Source: Bacteroidia bacterium
Lineage (GTDB): Bacteria > Bacteroidota > Bacteroidia > 2-12-FULL-35-15
NCBI GenBank assembly: GCA_020051175.1
Contig: JAGVJJ010000048.1
Location: 1-64,000 of the forward strand
Direction: 5' to 3'
Length of the DNA stretch: 64,000 nt
How positions within the stretch are numbered: position 1 is the first letter of the stretch; the number at the start of each line of letters is the position of its first letter. This document shows positions 1 to 10,031 of the stretch, in pieces. The translations under genes and the position numbers were made by a program. The notes beneath the pieces were generated by a model that saw only the letters and a program-made list of their open reading frames with translations, searched no databases and had not been told where the DNA came from.

Positions 1-395
1 ATCTGGTGAAAGATATTCTGAACATCCACAAAACGCCTGCTTTTAACATCAAACTCAACTTCCGCACGCATAAACTCTTCTACAAGAACAGGAATATCAA
101 ACTTATTGGAATTGTAACCTGCCAGGTCACAGTTTTTTAAAAATTCTGCCAGGCTTTTCGCTATCCCTTTAAATGTGGGCTCATTGGCAACATCTTTATC
201 ATAAATGCCATGTACCAATGATGACTGCAATGGAATAGGAATAGTGGGATTTATGCGTTTTGTTTTTATTTCTTTGGTACCATCCGGAGAAACTTTCAGG
301 ATGGATATTTCAACAATCCGGTCAGAAGCCACATTCACACCTGTTGTTTCCAAATCAAAAAAAGCAATTGGCCGGGTTAAATTCAGTTGAATCAT
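1..395 (-). CDS. 3'-5' exonuclease, DnaQ / DNA pol III epsilon-like (partial, runs off window start)
   Basis: Reverse complement reads MIQLNLTRPIAFFDLETTGVNVASDRIVEISILKVSPDG...LVHGI...CDLAGYNSNKFDIPVL; ExoI motif FDLETTG. Not in ORF track because it is open at the edge. Confidence 0.85.
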   Translation of the reverse strand, partial: MIQLNLTRPIAFFDLETTGVNVASDRIVEISILKVSPDGTKEIKTKRINPTIPIPLQSSLVHGIYDKDVANEPTFKGIAKSLAEFLKNCDLAGYNSNKFDIPVLVEEFMRAEVEFDVKSRRFVDVQNIFHQ

Positions 396-568
396 AATAA
401 AATTAATAGTTATATGGTGTTACTACCAGAACAATAATAAGGAATATTTATGGAAGAGCCAAAGGAATTAATGCAAATTCGTTAGTAAAATCAGGTGTAT
501 TACAATTTTTTAACCTATTCTTGTACACCGAATCTGAGTTTTGATCTTTGTTAATAAAAAGAATACCG

Positions 569-712
569 ATGAAAAAGAATATTTTTAAGCTTTTAGCTAA
601 ATTCAATAAAATTGTATTGCCCAAATACTACAAAAGAGATTTGACCAAATTGAAGAAATGGGAAAAAGCCATAGTAGGCTATAAATATTGGGTAACCACT
701 CAAGCGCTTTAA
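569..712 (+). CDS. small basic conserved-looking protein (47 aa)
   Basis: ATG...TAA: MKKNIFKLLAKFNKIVLPKYYKRDLTKLKKWEKAIVGYKYWVTTQAL; resembles a small Bacteroidota family of about 47 aa; below the ORF track cutoff. Confidence 0.6.
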   Translation: MKKNIFKLLAKFNKIVLPKYYKRDLTKLKKWEKAIVGYKYWVTTQAL

Positions 713-734
713 TAATACAGTTCGCACTTTCTCA

Positions 735-3700
735 CTATCTTACTAAAGTTACTATACCCTTTAATGACTTTTTATTTCCTCTGAAAGTCTTTAGTTCAAT
801 TTTCCACACGTAAACATCCCTCTGAACCATCGTATTTCCCTGTGCCTGATAGCTGCCGTCCCAACCTTTATCAAAGCTATTACTATGGAAAACCATATTG
901 CCCCAGCGGTCGAAAATAGTGAATTTATAACCCTCTGAACTGATGCCTATACCTTTTGGAATAAAAATATCGTTTATACCATCACTGTTTGGTGTAAAGG
1001 CATTAGGAATGTTTATAGCATATTCTTCTTCAACAGAGATATTTTTTGTGATTGTATCTGTACAACCATGAGTGGTGGTTACAACCAGTGTAACCGGATA
1101 ACTACCCGCTGCAGGGAATGCGAACTGCGGGTTTCGTAGCGTATCTGTAGAATCACCGGCTATCCAAAGCCATGAAAGAATGGTATCGTTCAATGTTAAA
1201 TCAGTAAATTGAATTTCAGGGTTTAACGTGGAAGCAACTTCCGGATCATATGTAAAATCAGCCTCTGGCAAAGGATAAACACTTACAATTGAATATGCTG
1301 TATCTGTGCAACCATTGGTGTCAGTAACGGTCAGACTGGTTGAATAAAAGCCATCCTGGTCATAGCAATTAAATGGTGCGAACAAAGCGGATGTCTGGTT
1401 ATTACCAAAGTCCCAAAAACATCCGGTAATATCAGCACCTGCAGAGTTCAGGTATGTAAGACAATATGGGACACACCCGGAAGCATTGAGCGGACTTATA
1501 ACTGCGGAGGGCAGCGGATTAACCAAAACAATAGCTGATGCGGTATCCTTGCAATTATTCATATCGATTCCTAACACTGTATAAACCGAAGTTGTTGATG
1601 GAGTCGCTAGCACAGTATCCCCTATTGCTACATTCAATCCGGACACAGGACTCCAGGTGTATGCGGCTGCTCCATTTGCAATAAGAGGCGCAACACCACC
1701 GGCACATATAGTGGCACCTGATACACTTACCACAGGCGATGAGTTTACAGTTACAGTTAAACCTGCTGATGAGGAACAGTTATTGGTATCAGTACCGGTT
1801 ACGGTATAAGGGCTTGTAGCCGCAGGAAAAGCCGATATTACCGCTCCCAGTGTGCTGCTTAATCCTGTAGCCGGACTCCAAACAAATGTAGAAGCGCCAG
1901 AAGCTGCTAAAATTGCGGTATCACCGACACATATAGCAGGCGAGTTTACCACAATCTGAGGCAATGGAGCAGCCATTACATTTATTGTTGCTATTGCCTG
2001 GCAGCCATTGGTATCAGTCACATTAACGGAATAGAGGCCAGCGAGTGCAGGTACTATACTATCAACCTGTGGGTTCTGAACGGACGAAGCAAATCCACCC
2101 GGTCCGCTCCACAAATAACTCGAACTTACTGAAACAGTAAGGTTAAGAGTATCACCCACACAAACGGGACTGTTGCTTCCAGCAACAGGTACTGGTAATG
2201 GGTTTACAACAGCCGTGACGGAATCCGTTCCGGTACAACCTGATGAACCTATTGCTGTAAGTGTATACGTCCCAGCCATTGCAGGTGAAGCTAAACCAAC
2301 AACCGGATTTTGCAATGTAGAGTTAAACCCTGAAGGTCCGTCCCAGTTCCAGCTTACACCAGCATCTGCAAATAATCTTAAAGTGTCACCCGCACAAACA
2401 GGGCTATTACCGGAAGCATTTATTAATAGCCCCGGAGTTACCAGTACAATTGCAGTATCGTTAGTAACACAGTTGTTGGCACCTGTTACGGTCACCACAT
2501 AACTGCCACTCATTACCAGTGAAGCATTTGCCAGTTGCGGATTTTGAGCAGAAGAACTGTATGAATTAGGTCCTGCCCAGGAATAACTGGTGCCACCAGA
2601 TACGCCAATTGTAATGGTTTGTGTCAAACATACTGTATCTCCGATAGCGTTTGCAACAGGCAATGGATTAACCGTTACATTTACTGTTGCTGTTGCTTCG
2701 CAGCCATTTATATCTGTAACTGTAACTGAATATAAACCTGCTGATGCAAGTGTTGCATTGCTGACAGAAGGGTTTTGAATGTTGGAACTAAAGCCACCGG
2801 GACCGATCCAGGAATAATTTGCTCCTGCCGATACTGTAAGGTTCAATGCATCGCCTTCACACACGGGGCTGTTGCTGCCTGAACTCACATTAGGAAGAGC
2901 ATAAACCAGGACGTTTGCCTGTGCCGTATCAGAACAACCTGCAGTTGTTCCAATAACACTGTAAATGGTGGTATCTGATGGAAAAGCGTAAACACTTGCA
3001 CCGTTTGTACTGCTCAGTCCTGAGGATGGGCTCCAGGAATAGAGACCCGCCCCTGAAGCGGTAAGCAGTATAGAGTCACCATTACACAAATTTCCTGAAT
3101 TAACACTAACCACTGGTGTTGTAGCAATAGTAACTACAGATGTTGCCGTATCCGAGCAGCCATTGCTTGTACCGGTTACAGTATAGGTTGTAGTTGATAG
3201 TGGGTTGGCGGTTACGCTTGCACCAGTTGTGCTGCTCAACCCCGTTGAATTAGCCCAACTGTACGTGCTGGCTCCGGTTGCTGTAAGCGTTGCCAGGCTA
3301 CCGGAACAAACAGCTGCGTTATTTACATTTACTGATAGAGCTGGCACTACTGTTACATTGGAATGAGCAGTATCGGTACATCCGGCTGTTGTCCCTGTAA
3401 CGGTATATGTTGTTGGGTTTACAGGTACAGCAATTGCTGTATTTGTACCGGTTGAAGTTGCCCCACTCGTCCAGGTATAAGACGTAGCTCCAGAGGCAAT
3501 AAGATTGGCTGTATCTCCAATACAGATAGTTGGCGAGTTTACAGTCACAGCAGGTTTCGGATTAACCGTTACTGTTGAAACAGCAGTGGTTATACAGGAT
3601 CCACTAGTTCCTGTTACAGTATATGTTGTTGTACTTAACGGTACAGCATTTGCTGTATTAACTCCCGTTGAAGTAGCACCAGCCGACCATGTATAAGATG

Positions 3701-5327
3701 TAGCCCCGGAAGCAACTAAGTTAGCCGTATCTCCTGCACAGGTTGTTGGCGAGTTTACAGAAACAGTTGTGAGAGCTGTGATATGAATTGTATCGCTTGT
3801 GGAGCCACAACTATTTGTAACCTTTACATAATATGTTCCTGCAGCTAACACTGTTTTGGTTTGAGTTGTAGTTGCGTCTTGCCATAAATATGCTGTGTAC
3901 CCGACTCCGGCATCAAGAACAATAGAAGCTCCGTTACATAATGATGTGTCGTTGCCTAATGTAAAAACAGGTGGCCCTTTAATCACAGTAATATTAATTA
4001 ATGTATCAATAACCGAACCCGCATATATAATTGCTGAAACGGTATATGTTCCAATGCTTGTAAAAATATGCCACGGATAAAGAAGTTTAGATGTATTGGA
4101 TATTCCGGATGAGGGATCATTAAAATTCCACAGTACAGAATCAATTGCAGAAGTGTCCGAAAGTGAAAAATAGGTAGAATCTCCAAAACAAGTATCAACA
4201 TGAGCAATTGAAGGAGAAGTAAAGGATGAGGGTATAAAATAATCAGGCAATCCAAGCTGGCATATTTTTCCTGAAAGACTTACTGCATTGTCAACATACC
4301 CGCACGCGCCCCCCAATGCATTGGGGTTGTTGATGCAGCCTATAGCTCCTCCATTAAACCTGGCTACATATATCTTTCCATCCGGTCCAGTTTGAATAGC
4401 CCCGATTTCTGCTGCCGTAGATGTGCCTATTAAAGTACCAGAAGCAATAATAGCTGCAGAAGTACCAAGTGTCATATCATACTGAAAAATCCTTAAGTCA
4501 ACTTCAGCATCAACATACAACCGCGTACCATCCGGTGAAAATTCAACACCATAAGTATATAATGTTGAAAAAGGTGGACTGAAAGAAAAATCCGAAGTTA
4601 CAATTCCTGTTGCAGGATTAAAATTTAACACATCCACTATTCCCATGCCCCAATTTGCCTGTACCAATTTTTTTCCATCAGGAGAGGGCTTCAGATGACC
4701 ATATCCTGCTGAAGTATTAACAGTACCAGCGTTACTAGTAACGGGTGTAGTATTAACTCCTGCACTGGTAACAGAATAAGCAAGAAATGTATTTGTTGTA
4801 TATTCATGTGATATTACCCAAATACCATTGGACTTTGCTACTGCAGTAATTTTTTCAGTTACTTTGGGGGCAAGTTGTACATTTTTTGTAGGGGTAACAT
4901 CTCCTAAGCCCCCGGCCAGTGACATATCTACTTCAGAATATCTAAGTCCATTTACACCTCCCACGGCATCCGCAGTAAATATATAATAGATACTAGTACT
5001 ACCGGGCTTAGGAACAATAATAGCAGATTGAGTTGAAGAAAATTGTCCTAACAAACCGGTACCATTTGGCATGGGAGAATGTTGGTTGTTCCAGACGGTC
5101 GTACCATCAGTATAAAATCGAAGCACACCTGCAGATGTAGATACAGTCGCACACCCTTCGGTAGTTTCCAAAGCCCCATTTGTAAGGGGCACAGGTGCCC
5201 CGCCATTAAAATCAAGCCCTGCCTTATTACCAAAATACCAAATATTGCCTTCTCCTTGTGCATAAGCTCTATCCGAACAGATACAAAAAATCACAAGCAC
5301 TAAAGAAAATACCCATTTAATCTTCAT
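735..5327 (-). CDS. large secreted protein with about 10 Ig-like/PKD-like repeats and gliding motility-associated C-terminal (CHU_C, T9SS type B) domain
   Basis: Signal peptide; N-terminal WGXXXP/beta-propeller-like region; repeats CxGDTxxLxASGA...; PKD; C-term IPNAFTPNSDGINDIFIPKGI...FDRWGNMVFHS...WDGSYQAQGN. Confidence 0.9.
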   Translation of the reverse strand: MKIKWVFSLVLVIFCICSDRAYAQGEGNIWYFGNKAGLDFNGGAPVPLTNGALETTEGCATVSTSAGVLRFYTDGTTVWNNQHSPMPNGTGLLGQFSSTQSAIIVPKPGSTSIYYIFTADAVGGVNGLRYSEVDMSLAGGLGDVTPTKNVQLAPKVTEKITAVAKSNGIWVISHEYTTNTFLAYSVTSAGVNTTPVTSNAGTVNTSAGYGHLKPSPDGKKLVQANWGMGIVDVLNFNPATGIVTSDFSFSPPFSTLYTYGVEFSPDGTRLYVDAEVDLRIFQYDMTLGTSAAIIASGTLIGTSTAAEIGAIQTGPDGKIYVARFNGGAIGCINNPNALGGACGYVDNAVSLSGKICQLGLPDYFIPSSFTSPSIAHVDTCFGDSTYFSLSDTSAIDSVLWNFNDPSSGISNTSKLLYPWHIFTSIGTYTVSAIIYAGSVIDTLINITVIKGPPVFTLGNDTSLCNGASIVLDAGVGYTAYLWQDATTTQTKTVLAAGTYYVKVTNSCGSTSDTIHITALTTVSVNSPTTCAGDTANLVASGATSYTWSAGATSTGVNTANAVPLSTTTYTVTGTSGSCITTAVSTVTVNPKPAVTVNSPTICIGDTANLIASGATSYTWTSGATSTGTNTAIAVPVNPTTYTVTGTTAGCTDTAHSNVTVVPALSVNVNNAAVCSGSLATLTATGASTYSWANSTGLSSTTGASVTANPLSTTTYTVTGTSNGCSDTATSVVTIATTPVVSVNSGNLCNGDSILLTASGAGLYSWSPSSGLSSTNGASVYAFPSDTTIYSVIGTTAGCSDTAQANVLVYALPNVSSGSNSPVCEGDALNLTVSAGANYSWIGPGGFSSNIQNPSVSNATLASAGLYSVTVTDINGCEATATVNVTVNPLPVANAIGDTVCLTQTITIGVSGGTSYSWAGPNSYSSSAQNPQLANASLVMSGSYVVTVTGANNCVTNDTAIVLVTPGLLINASGNSPVCAGDTLRLFADAGVSWNWDGPSGFNSTLQNPVVGLASPAMAGTYTLTAIGSSGCTGTDSVTAVVNPLPVPVAGSNSPVCVGDTLNLTVSVSSSYLWSGPGGFASSVQNPQVDSIVPALAGLYSVNVTDTNGCQAIATINVMAAPLPQIVVNSPAICVGDTAILAASGASTFVWSPATGLSSTLGAVISAFPAATSPYTVTGTDTNNCSSSAGLTVTVNSSPVVSVSGATICAGGVAPLIANGAAAYTWSPVSGLNVAIGDTVLATPSTTSVYTVLGIDMNNCKDTASAIVLVNPLPSAVISPLNASGCVPYCLTYLNSAGADITGCFWDFGNNQTSALFAPFNCYDQDGFYSTSLTVTDTNGCTDTAYSIVSVYPLPEADFTYDPEVASTLNPEIQFTDLTLNDTILSWLWIAGDSTDTLRNPQFAFPAAGSYPVTLVVTTTHGCTDTITKNISVEEEYAINIPNAFTPNSDGINDIFIPKGIGISSEGYKFTIFDRWGNMVFHSNSFDKGWDGSYQAQGNTMVQRDVYVWKIELKTFRGNKKSLKGIVTLVR

Positions 5328-5561
5328 AACTAATTATACAAAAGCTACTGAACATTTCCGATATTATAATCAAACAGTTTTGGTCGCATTCTTTCAGCCT
5401 TTAGCCGAGATGAAAAGTATTAAAACAAACCTGAAAAGACAAAAAGACTATTGCAAATTCTTTGAAAAGTACAAATTACAAAAAAAATATAATCAATTAA
5501 CAATCAGCTATATATTTTGCTTACATATATGTTTTAAATTATATTTGATAAAAAACATACA

Positions 5562-6692
5562 ATGAAAAAATTATTACTTATTACAATTGCAGCCTTATTC
5601 TGCCTTACCGCAATCTCACAAACCTACCCTACTTTCGGTCCTGAAAAACCAGTTACAATCTCCGGGCTTACCTTCGATGCCATGGAACCATTTCTATCTG
5701 CAGATGGAAACTATATGTTTTTTAATTCCCTGAATGATGGAGTAAATACAAGTTTGTATTATGCATCACGCGTAAATGATACCACATTTACCCTTGTTGC
5801 ACAAGTAAATGGGGTGAATTATCCTGCCCCTCACCTTGATGCCGTTGCGTCTATGGATTCACTCAATAATTTTTATTGGGTAACTACACGCAATTATCCG
5901 AACACAATGGACAATTTTTGTCATGGCGCTTTTAACGCGGGAAATGTAACCGATACAGGACGTGTACATGGTAATTTTTACATCTATTCACCCGGCTGGT
6001 TAATTATGGATGCAACAATAAACCATGGTGGAAATCTGCTTTATTATTGCAACGCTTATTTCAATAACTGCAATATTCCTTGCTGGTCAACTATGGGAAT
6101 AGCAGTCAAAATAACCGACACCACATTTGCAAAACTGCCTTCGTCCGATACCAACCTACAGCTCGTAAACGATACCAATTACATCAATTACGCCCCGGCT
6201 ATTACGAAAGATGAACTGGAACTTTATTTTACAAGGGTTTTAAGAAGCAATCCTTCTCAAAGCGAAATATGTGTAGCCGTGAGAAGCAATGCTTCCGCTA
6301 ATTTCAGTGCACCATCCGTTATCTATGCATCGGCACTTATTCCCGAAGGACCAACTTTAACAGCCGACAAAACAAAAATGTATTATCATAAAAAAGATGG
6401 TGCTTTGTATAAATTGTTTCTGCGTTACAGGACTACAATAACCAATATAGAAGAAACAGAAAATGAAATTGTTGCTGTTTGTCCCAACCCATCCAATAAT
6501 ATAATTACAATAACCCCTGCACTAAAAAACGAAGATTTTTTTGTTGACATTTATTCATTACAAGGTCAAAAACTGCTTACTTCACAAAAAACAACAGTTA
6601 TTGATATTTCGACTCTTGCTCCGGGAGTGTATACTGTAGTGGTAAAACAGAAAAACAAACACTGGAAAAATAAAATTGTTAAGTACCAATAA
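5562..6692 (+). CDS. T9SS type A sorting domain-containing protein (PD40/TolB-like N-term)
   Basis: Signal peptide; C-term VCPNPSNNIITITPAL...VDIYSLQGQKLLTSQKT...LAPGVYTVVVKQ. Confidence 0.8.
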   Translation: MKKLLLITIAALFCLTAISQTYPTFGPEKPVTISGLTFDAMEPFLSADGNYMFFNSLNDGVNTSLYYASRVNDTTFTLVAQVNGVNYPAPHLDAVASMDSLNNFYWVTTRNYPNTMDNFCHGAFNAGNVTDTGRVHGNFYIYSPGWLIMDATINHGGNLLYYCNAYFNNCNIPCWSTMGIAVKITDTTFAKLPSSDTNLQLVNDTNYINYAPAITKDELELYFTRVLRSNPSQSEICVAVRSNASANFSAPSVIYASALIPEGPTLTADKTKMYYHKKDGALYKLFLRYRTTITNIEETENEIVAVCPNPSNNIITITPALKNEDFFVDIYSLQGQKLLTSQKTTVIDISTLAPGVYTVVVKQKNKHWKNKIVKYQ

Positions 6693-6716
6693 ACAGATTA
6701 ACAGACGAAACAAAAA

Positions 6717-7049
6717 GTGGGTTATAAGATAACACCTCGAACTATAATCACTGTAGTTATTGTACTGCTTGGGTTTCAACTGCATGCACAAAACAAATCA
6801 CAATCCAAAGACTTAAAAACTACGGTGGTATATACTATTAACGATAAAAATGTAAGTATTAAAGAGTTTGGTAAATTTCTTGGAAGCCTGAAAGAAATTA
6901 AAGATACCTGGTTTTGTGCTGAAACAAATTATGGCGGCATTACGGGCTATGATGCAAAAGATAAGCTGGGGAAAATATATGAATACAGGGCCAAATCAGA
7001 CCAAAGCGGCAGTACAAATTCTATTAAGAAAAAGACAACACAATATTGA
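6717..7049 (+). CDS. hypothetical small secreted protein
   Basis: GTG-start ORF with signal-peptide-like N-term ITVVIVLLGFQLHAQN. Confidence 0.45.
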   Translation: MGYKITPRTIITVVIVLLGFQLHAQNKSQSKDLKTTVVYTINDKNVSIKEFGKFLGSLKEIKDTWFCAETNYGGITGYDAKDKLGKIYEYRAKSDQSGSTNSIKKKTTQY

Positions 7050-7087
7050 CTTTTTAAATACCTGATTTTCAATAAAATAACCAACAG

Positions 7088-7136
7088 ATACTATGCAAGC
7101 ATAAATATTTTCATTAATACTATGCTTGCATAGTAT
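7088..7136. promoter_or_regulatory. paired palindromic operator upstream of MarR gene
   Basis: ATACTATGCAAGCATA (7088-7103) and ATACTATGCTTGCATAGTAT (7117-7136); the second is a 9-bp inverted repeat with TT centre and the two are mutually inverted. Followed by TAACTTTG (-7-like, 7144-7151). Confidence 0.7.
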
Positions 7137-7158
7137 TTTTTTGTAACTTTGTATCGTC

Positions 7159-7626
7159 ATGGAAAAAATAGCAGAAAAAAAACACGCTGAAACAATCGAC
7201 TCGAAGCTGAAGAACGGCTGGCAAATCGTTTCCCGGATGTACAACGCAGAGGCCATGAAATATGGCGGCTCTATTGCAATCGGACATTTTCTTCTGAACA
7301 TCGACAGCAAAGAGGGTTCTTACGCATCTGATATTGCACCCAAATTGGGAATGGAAACGACTTCGCTTTCAAGAATCATTCAAACACTTGAAAAAGAAGG
7401 GCTGATAATAAAAAAAGCGGACACTTCAGATAAACGAAAAGTTAAACTTTTGTTAACTGAAAAAGGAAAAGAAAATAAAGAGCTGGCTAAAAATATTGTT
7501 CGTAAATTTAACAGCTTAGTGATAGAGAAAATAGGCACAGAAAGAATTGAAGAGTTCTTTAAAACAATTGATGAAATAACACAACTTGCCGAACAACAAC
7601 ATAAACTTCTGAAATCAGCATACTAA
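7159..7626 (+). CDS. MarR family transcriptional regulator
   Basis: Winged-helix: SDIAPKLGMETTSLSRIIQTLEKEGLIIKKADTSDKRKVKLLLTEKGKE. Confidence 0.9.
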   Translation: MEKIAEKKHAETIDSKLKNGWQIVSRMYNAEAMKYGGSIAIGHFLLNIDSKEGSYASDIAPKLGMETTSLSRIIQTLEKEGLIIKKADTSDKRKVKLLLTEKGKENKELAKNIVRKFNSLVIEKIGTERIEEFFKTIDEITQLAEQQHKLLKSAY

Positions 7627-7646
7627 ACAATTTTAAACCAAACCAT

Positions 7647-10031
7647 ATGAACAGAATCATCAAAAAAGTAGCAGTGCTTGGCTCCGGTGTCATGGGAAGC
7701 CGTATTGCATGTCATTTTGCAAACATTGGTGTTGAAGTGTTATTACTCGACATCGTGCCTAAAGATGTCCCGCAAGAAAGCGGGAATAAAAAAAGCCGCA
7801 ACAAAATAGTGAATGATGCACTTGATTTCGCTCTGAAATCAAACCCATCTCCTATTTACCGCAAAGCGTATGCAAAACGCATTACCACCGGAAACTTTGA
7901 AGACGATATGAAAAATATCGCAAGCTGTGACTGGGTGATTGAAGTTGTTATTGAGCGTTTGGATATTAAAAAACAGGTTTTTGAAAATGTAGAGAAATAC
8001 CGTAAACCGGGAACATTGATCACTTCCAACACTTCCGGTATCCCTATCCATATGATGACCGAAGGCAGAAGCGAAGATTTCCAGAAGCATTTCTGTGGAA
8101 CCCACTTCTTCAACCCTCCACGTTATTTACGTTTATTAGAGATTATCCCTACTCCTAAAACATCTCCAGAAGTAGTGGATTTCTTAATGCATTATGGTGA
8201 ATTGTTCTTAGGAAAAACCACCGTATTGTGTAAAGATACCCCGGCATTTATTGCCAACAGAATTGGTGTATTCGGTATCATGAGCCTGTTCCACTTGGTG
8301 GAGAAAATGGGCTTAACTGTGGAAGAAGTGGATAAACTGACCGGACCAGTATTGGGCCGCCCGAAATCAGCTACTTTCCGTACATGTGATGTTGTTGGTT
8401 TGGATACCTTGGTACACGTGGCTAACGGTGTTGCAGCTACCTGCCCTAAAGACGAAGCCATCGAGCAATTCAAAATCCCTGGATTTATTGCTAAAATGGT
8501 AGAGAACAAATGGCTTGGAAGCAAAACCGAACAAGGATTCTTCAAAAAAGTAAGAGCTGCCAATGGCAAATCTGAAATTCATGCTTTGGACATCAAAACA
8601 CTGGAGTACAAACCATCTGAAAAAGTAAAATTTGCTACTCTTGAAGCTACCAAAACAATTGATAATTTAAGAGCAAGAATGAAAGTGCTTCTTGCCGGAA
8701 AAGACAAAGCCGGTGAGTTTTACCGTGAATCATTCTACAGCCTGTTTGCTTATGTAAGCAACCGTATCCCGGAAATTACTGATGAGCTTTTCAAAATAGA
8801 TGCTGCTATGAATGCAGGTTTTGCATGGGAATTAGGACCATTCGAAGCTTGGGATGCATTGGGTGTTGCTGAAACTGTAAAAGCAATGGAAGCTGCAGGT
8901 AAAAAGCCAGCGCAGTGGGTATACGATATGCTGGCAGGCGGTGCTGCTTCTTTCTACAAAGTAGAAAACGGTACTAAAAAATATTACGATATCCCTTCTA
9001 AATCATATAAAACTATCCCTGGAACAGAATCATTCATCCTGTTGGATAATATCCGCGAGAAAAACACCATCTGGAAAAACAGCGGAACTACTATTACCGA
9101 CATCGGTGACGGAATCATCAACCTGGAGTTCCATACAAAAATGAACTCTATTGGTGGTGAAGTAATTGAAGGTATCAACAAAGCAATTGATTTAGCTGAG
9201 AAAAACTATCGCGGACTTGTAATCTCTAACGAAGGAGCCAACTTCAGCGCTGGGGCCAACGTGGGAATGATTTTCATGATGGCGGTTGAACAGGAGTACG
9301 ATGAATTAAATTTTGCTATCAAAGCATTCCAGGACGCTATGATGCGTATCCGTTACTCTTCTATTCCGGTAGTGGTAGCGCCTCACAACCTGGCATTAGG
9401 CGGTGCCTGCGAAATGAGCTTGCATGCCGACAGAGTAGTGGCTCATGCTGAAACCTATATGGGACTGGTTGAATTTGGTGTTGGTTTGATCCCTGGCGGT
9501 GGCGGAAGCAAAGAATTTGCTGTGCGTTTGGCAGATGAATTACAGGAAGGTGATGTGGAATTGAACAATTTCCGCGATCGTTTCTTAACTATCGGACAGG
9601 CGAAAGTATCTACATCAGCTGCTGAAGCATTTGATTTAGGTTACTTACGTAAAGGTAAAGATGTAATTGTGATTTCACGTAACCGTTTATTAGCTGAGGC
9701 AAAAGCAAACTGCCTTGAATTGGCAGATGCAGGTTATACTCAACCTGTTCAGCGTAAAGATATCCGTGTGCTTGGTAAACAGGCATTAGGCTTGGCTTAC
9801 CTGGGTGCTAACTCTATGAAATCAGGGAACTACATCAGCGAACACGATGAAAAAATTTCAAGAAAATTAGCGTATGTGCTTGCTGGTGGTGATTTATCAG
9901 CTCCAACTGTTGTAAGCGAACAATACTTACTTGACTTAGAGCGTGAAGCTTTCTTATCACTTTGTACTGAAAAGAAAACATTGGAGCGTATTCAGTCGAT
10001 TATTACAGGTGGTAAAATTTTGAGAAATTAG
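7647..10031 (+). CDS. fadN: 3-hydroxyacyl-CoA dehydrogenase / enoyl-CoA hydratase (FadN-type domain order)
   Basis: N-term Rossmann VAVLGSGVMGSRIACHFANIG, HADH domain, C-terminal crotonase domain ISNEGANFSAGANVGMIF. Confidence 0.9.
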   Translation: MNRIIKKVAVLGSGVMGSRIACHFANIGVEVLLLDIVPKDVPQESGNKKSRNKIVNDALDFALKSNPSPIYRKAYAKRITTGNFEDDMKNIASCDWVIEVVIERLDIKKQVFENVEKYRKPGTLITSNTSGIPIHMMTEGRSEDFQKHFCGTHFFNPPRYLRLLEIIPTPKTSPEVVDFLMHYGELFLGKTTVLCKDTPAFIANRIGVFGIMSLFHLVEKMGLTVEEVDKLTGPVLGRPKSATFRTCDVVGLDTLVHVANGVAATCPKDEAIEQFKIPGFIAKMVENKWLGSKTEQGFFKKVRAANGKSEIHALDIKTLEYKPSEKVKFATLEATKTIDNLRARMKVLLAGKDKAGEFYRESFYSLFAYVSNRIPEITDELFKIDAAMNAGFAWELGPFEAWDALGVAETVKAMEAAGKKPAQWVYDMLAGGAASFYKVENGTKKYYDIPSKSYKTIPGTESFILLDNIREKNTIWKNSGTTITDIGDGIINLEFHTKMNSIGGEVIEGINKAIDLAEKNYRGLVISNEGANFSAGANVGMIFMMAVEQEYDELNFAIKAFQDAMMRIRYSSIPVVVAPHNLALGGACEMSLHADRVVAHAETYMGLVEFGVGLIPGGGGSKEFAVRLADELQEGDVELNNFRDRFLTIGQAKVSTSAAEAFDLGYLRKGKDVIVISRNRLLAEAKANCLELADAGYTQPVQRKDIRVLGKQALGLAYLGANSMKSGNYISEHDEKISRKLAYVLAGGDLSAPTVVSEQYLLDLEREAFLSLCTEKKTLERIQSIITGGKILRN

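Noticed and set aside
2173-3696. Plus-strand ORFs (2173-2502, 2590-2778, 3505-3696) opposite the large repeat protein
   Set aside because: Antisense open frames created by the Thr/Val-rich repeats of the minus-strand gene; no start context or recognisable domain.
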